From positions 1-22,758 of the IMG/VR virus record IMGVR_UViG_3300025096_000145: a stretch of DNA of 22,758 nt; one strand, written 5' to 3'. This DNA is from a virus. Of the stretch, positions 21,751-22,758 are shown piece after piece; position 1 is the first letter of the stretch; each line of letters begins with the position of its first letter. The notes beneath the pieces are model-generated. The model worked only from the letters and a program-made list of their open reading frames with translations. It ran no database searches and was not told the origin of the DNA. A program made the translations under genes and the position numbers.

Positions 21751-22758
21751 TCTTGACAATCACATGTAAGGGGTTCTTTAATAATCCCCTCCAAGTATTC
21801 GTCAACGTCACTCTGATCTAATGCTGCATACGCATCGGTCTTATCTTGCACGTCACCCATTACTTGGAGGCTGTAGTATAAGGAGGTTTGAGGTGAATCC
21901 AACCACTCTTGCACGAACGCATTGTCGTATTCTACAACATCACTCCAAGAGTTGAAGCTGTAGCCATGAAGAAGTCCTGTATTATTTAACATTATCATCA
22001 GTTGATCGGCGACCTTTTTGTAAGCATCCCAACCAACTTCACTTGCGATTTCAACATCGCCATATTCATAAGTTTGTACACCGAATGTACCACTATCTCT
22101 ATCAACAGAGCGTGCTATAGGCGGTGCTATTTCTGGGGTACAAGTATACCCATCTAAATCTTCGCTACGATAAGAACAACTAGCAGTAGGAGCAATAGTG
22201 AAGGCTTGCTCCATACTGTGAGATTTTGCGACAAGCTCAGCCGAGTAAATACCACGGAACAGTGCAAGCGCAATCTCTCCAGCTTTTGTTTCAGCATCTC
22301 TATATCCGTTGTTTACTTTCTCTAAAGCATCTCCGAATTCACTGTAGGTGACTTGATATCTTCTGAGGAGATTCGCGAGTCCAAGGCATCCAAGTCCGAC
22401 TTGCCGGTCCGTTTCACTTGGAAGGTATTCTCCAGTCCCTCCAACGCCTGTTCGGACATGAAGATGGCACAGCTCGGACATACCCTGACTGTAAGCCGTT
22501 GATATGTCGGAGATCTTACAGGCACCGAGATTGACGTGCTGTAAGAGGCACGTTCCTCGTGATCGCAGGTATATCTCAAGACAGACGTTTCCATAGATAC
22601 GGTTCCCATTTTTGTCCTCCTTTATTTTGTTAAGCCAGATGTCACCGGATTTGATTCCGTGAATGATGGCGTCTCTAACTTCAGTTCCGGCGTTGAACCA
22701 AGTTTCTTCTGTAAGGTCGACGCATCTTTTAATCCAGGCAAGTTCGGTACGAGAAGTC
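21747..22758 (-). CDS. nrdA: Class I ribonucleotide reductase large (alpha) subunit, C-terminal part
   Basis: Partial: the frame is open to the window edge (the first complete codon starts at 22757) and about 336 C-terminal residues are present. Catalytic landmarks are visible: the active-site N-x-C-x-E (NVCLE, 22575-22589), the following HVNLGAC cysteine that would pair with an upstream Cys, the phosphate-binding loop IAPTASCSYR, the paired tyrosines of the radical-transfer path (SLYYSLQ, 21873-21878) and a C-terminal redox-active C-x-C (TCDCQE). The Tyr pair argues for a class I enzyme that receives its radical from a beta subunit, rather than the B12-dependent class II to which this cyanophage clade used to be assigned. 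It converts ribonucleotides to dNTPs for phage DNA synthesis. The gene overlaps the beta gene by 4 nt. Confidence 0.92.
   Translation of the reverse strand, partial: TSRTELAWIKRCVDLTEETWFNAGTEVRDAIIHGIKSGDIWLNKIKEDKNGNRIYGNVCLEIYLRSRGTCLLQHVNLGACKISDISTAYSQGMSELCHLHVRTGVGGTGEYLPSETDRQVGLGCLGLANLLRRYQVTYSEFGDALEKVNNGYRDAETKAGEIALALFRGIYSAELVAKSHSMEQAFTIAPTASCSYRSEDLDGYTCTPEIAPPIARSVDRDSGTFGVQTYEYGDVEIASEVGWDAYKKVADQLMIMLNNTGLLHGYSFNSWSDVVEYDNAFVQEWLDSPQTSLYYSLQVMGDVQDKTDAYAALDQSDVDEYLEGIIKEPLTCDCQE

Noticed and set aside
22322-22609. 95-codon ORF inside the reductase large subunit gene, preceded by a perfect AAGGAGG site
   Set aside because: It lies in another frame of a region encoding the catalytic NVCLE motif; the apparent ribosome site is simply the Lys-Glu-Asp codons, and the product has no gene-like character. 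Worth noting only because the site is so good.
1-22758. tRNA genes, CRISPR arrays, insertion sequences, integrase or attachment site
   Set aside because: No cloverleaf-like stretch, regularly spaced repeat-spacer array, transposase, terminal inverted repeats or integrase was visible by reading both strands.

Overview
The window is part of the structural half of a T7-like (short-tailed, podovirus) phage genome. Every gene I can support is on the minus strand, so transcription runs from base 22758 towards base 1. The gene order matches the T7 morphogenesis order: portal (gp8), scaffold (gp9), major capsid (gp10), tail tube A and B (gp11, gp12), three internal or ejection proteins (gp14, gp15, gp16 equivalents) and the tail fibre (gp17). 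Low GC, dense packing with 1-8 nt overlaps, and a phage class I ribonucleotide reductase just upstream of the head genes point to a marine cyanophage infecting Prochlorococcus or Synechococcus. The host is inferred; no host-derived photosynthesis gene lies in the window.

Layout in the direction of transcription. (1) 22758-20862: the C-terminal part of the ribonucleotide reductase large subunit, its compact ferritin-like small subunit in an ATGA overlap, and a 65-codon gene. (2) 20869-16816: a Trp/Gly-rich 503-residue putative virion protein, the portal, a small basic gene nested between portal and scaffold (GTG start with a perfect Shine-Dalgarno inside the portal gene), and the scaffold. (3) 16804-14822: an accessory block where T7 has nothing, between scaffold and capsid. 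It holds an Arg-rich protein, small ORFs of 59 and 66 codons, an open frame without a start, a 16-residue micro-ORF, a signal-peptide protein resembling an outer-membrane beta-barrel, a 44-residue membrane protein with a cysteine cluster, and a beta-rich 164-residue possible capsid decoration protein. (4) 14662-13244: major capsid protein, two short genes and a textbook terminator with a UUCG loop. (5) 13224-1: tail tube A and B, the three internal proteins and the N-terminal 464 residues of the tail fibre, which runs off the window.

The genes would work together as follows. The reductase supplies dNTPs for phage DNA. Portal, scaffold and capsid build the procapsid. Tail tube proteins and fibre form the adsorption machine, and the internal proteins are ejected to form the channel across the envelope. 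The accessory block probably adds a capsid decoration and changes the host envelope.

Most noteworthy observations: a 54-bp, 51/54 identical in-frame repeat shared by the gp15-like and gp16-like genes; an S74-type self-cleaving chaperone domain at the end of the gp14-like internal protein; a reductase small subunit lacking the radical tyrosine; and the envelope-directed mini-cassette upstream of the capsid gene. No tRNA, CRISPR, insertion sequence or plus-strand gene was found.
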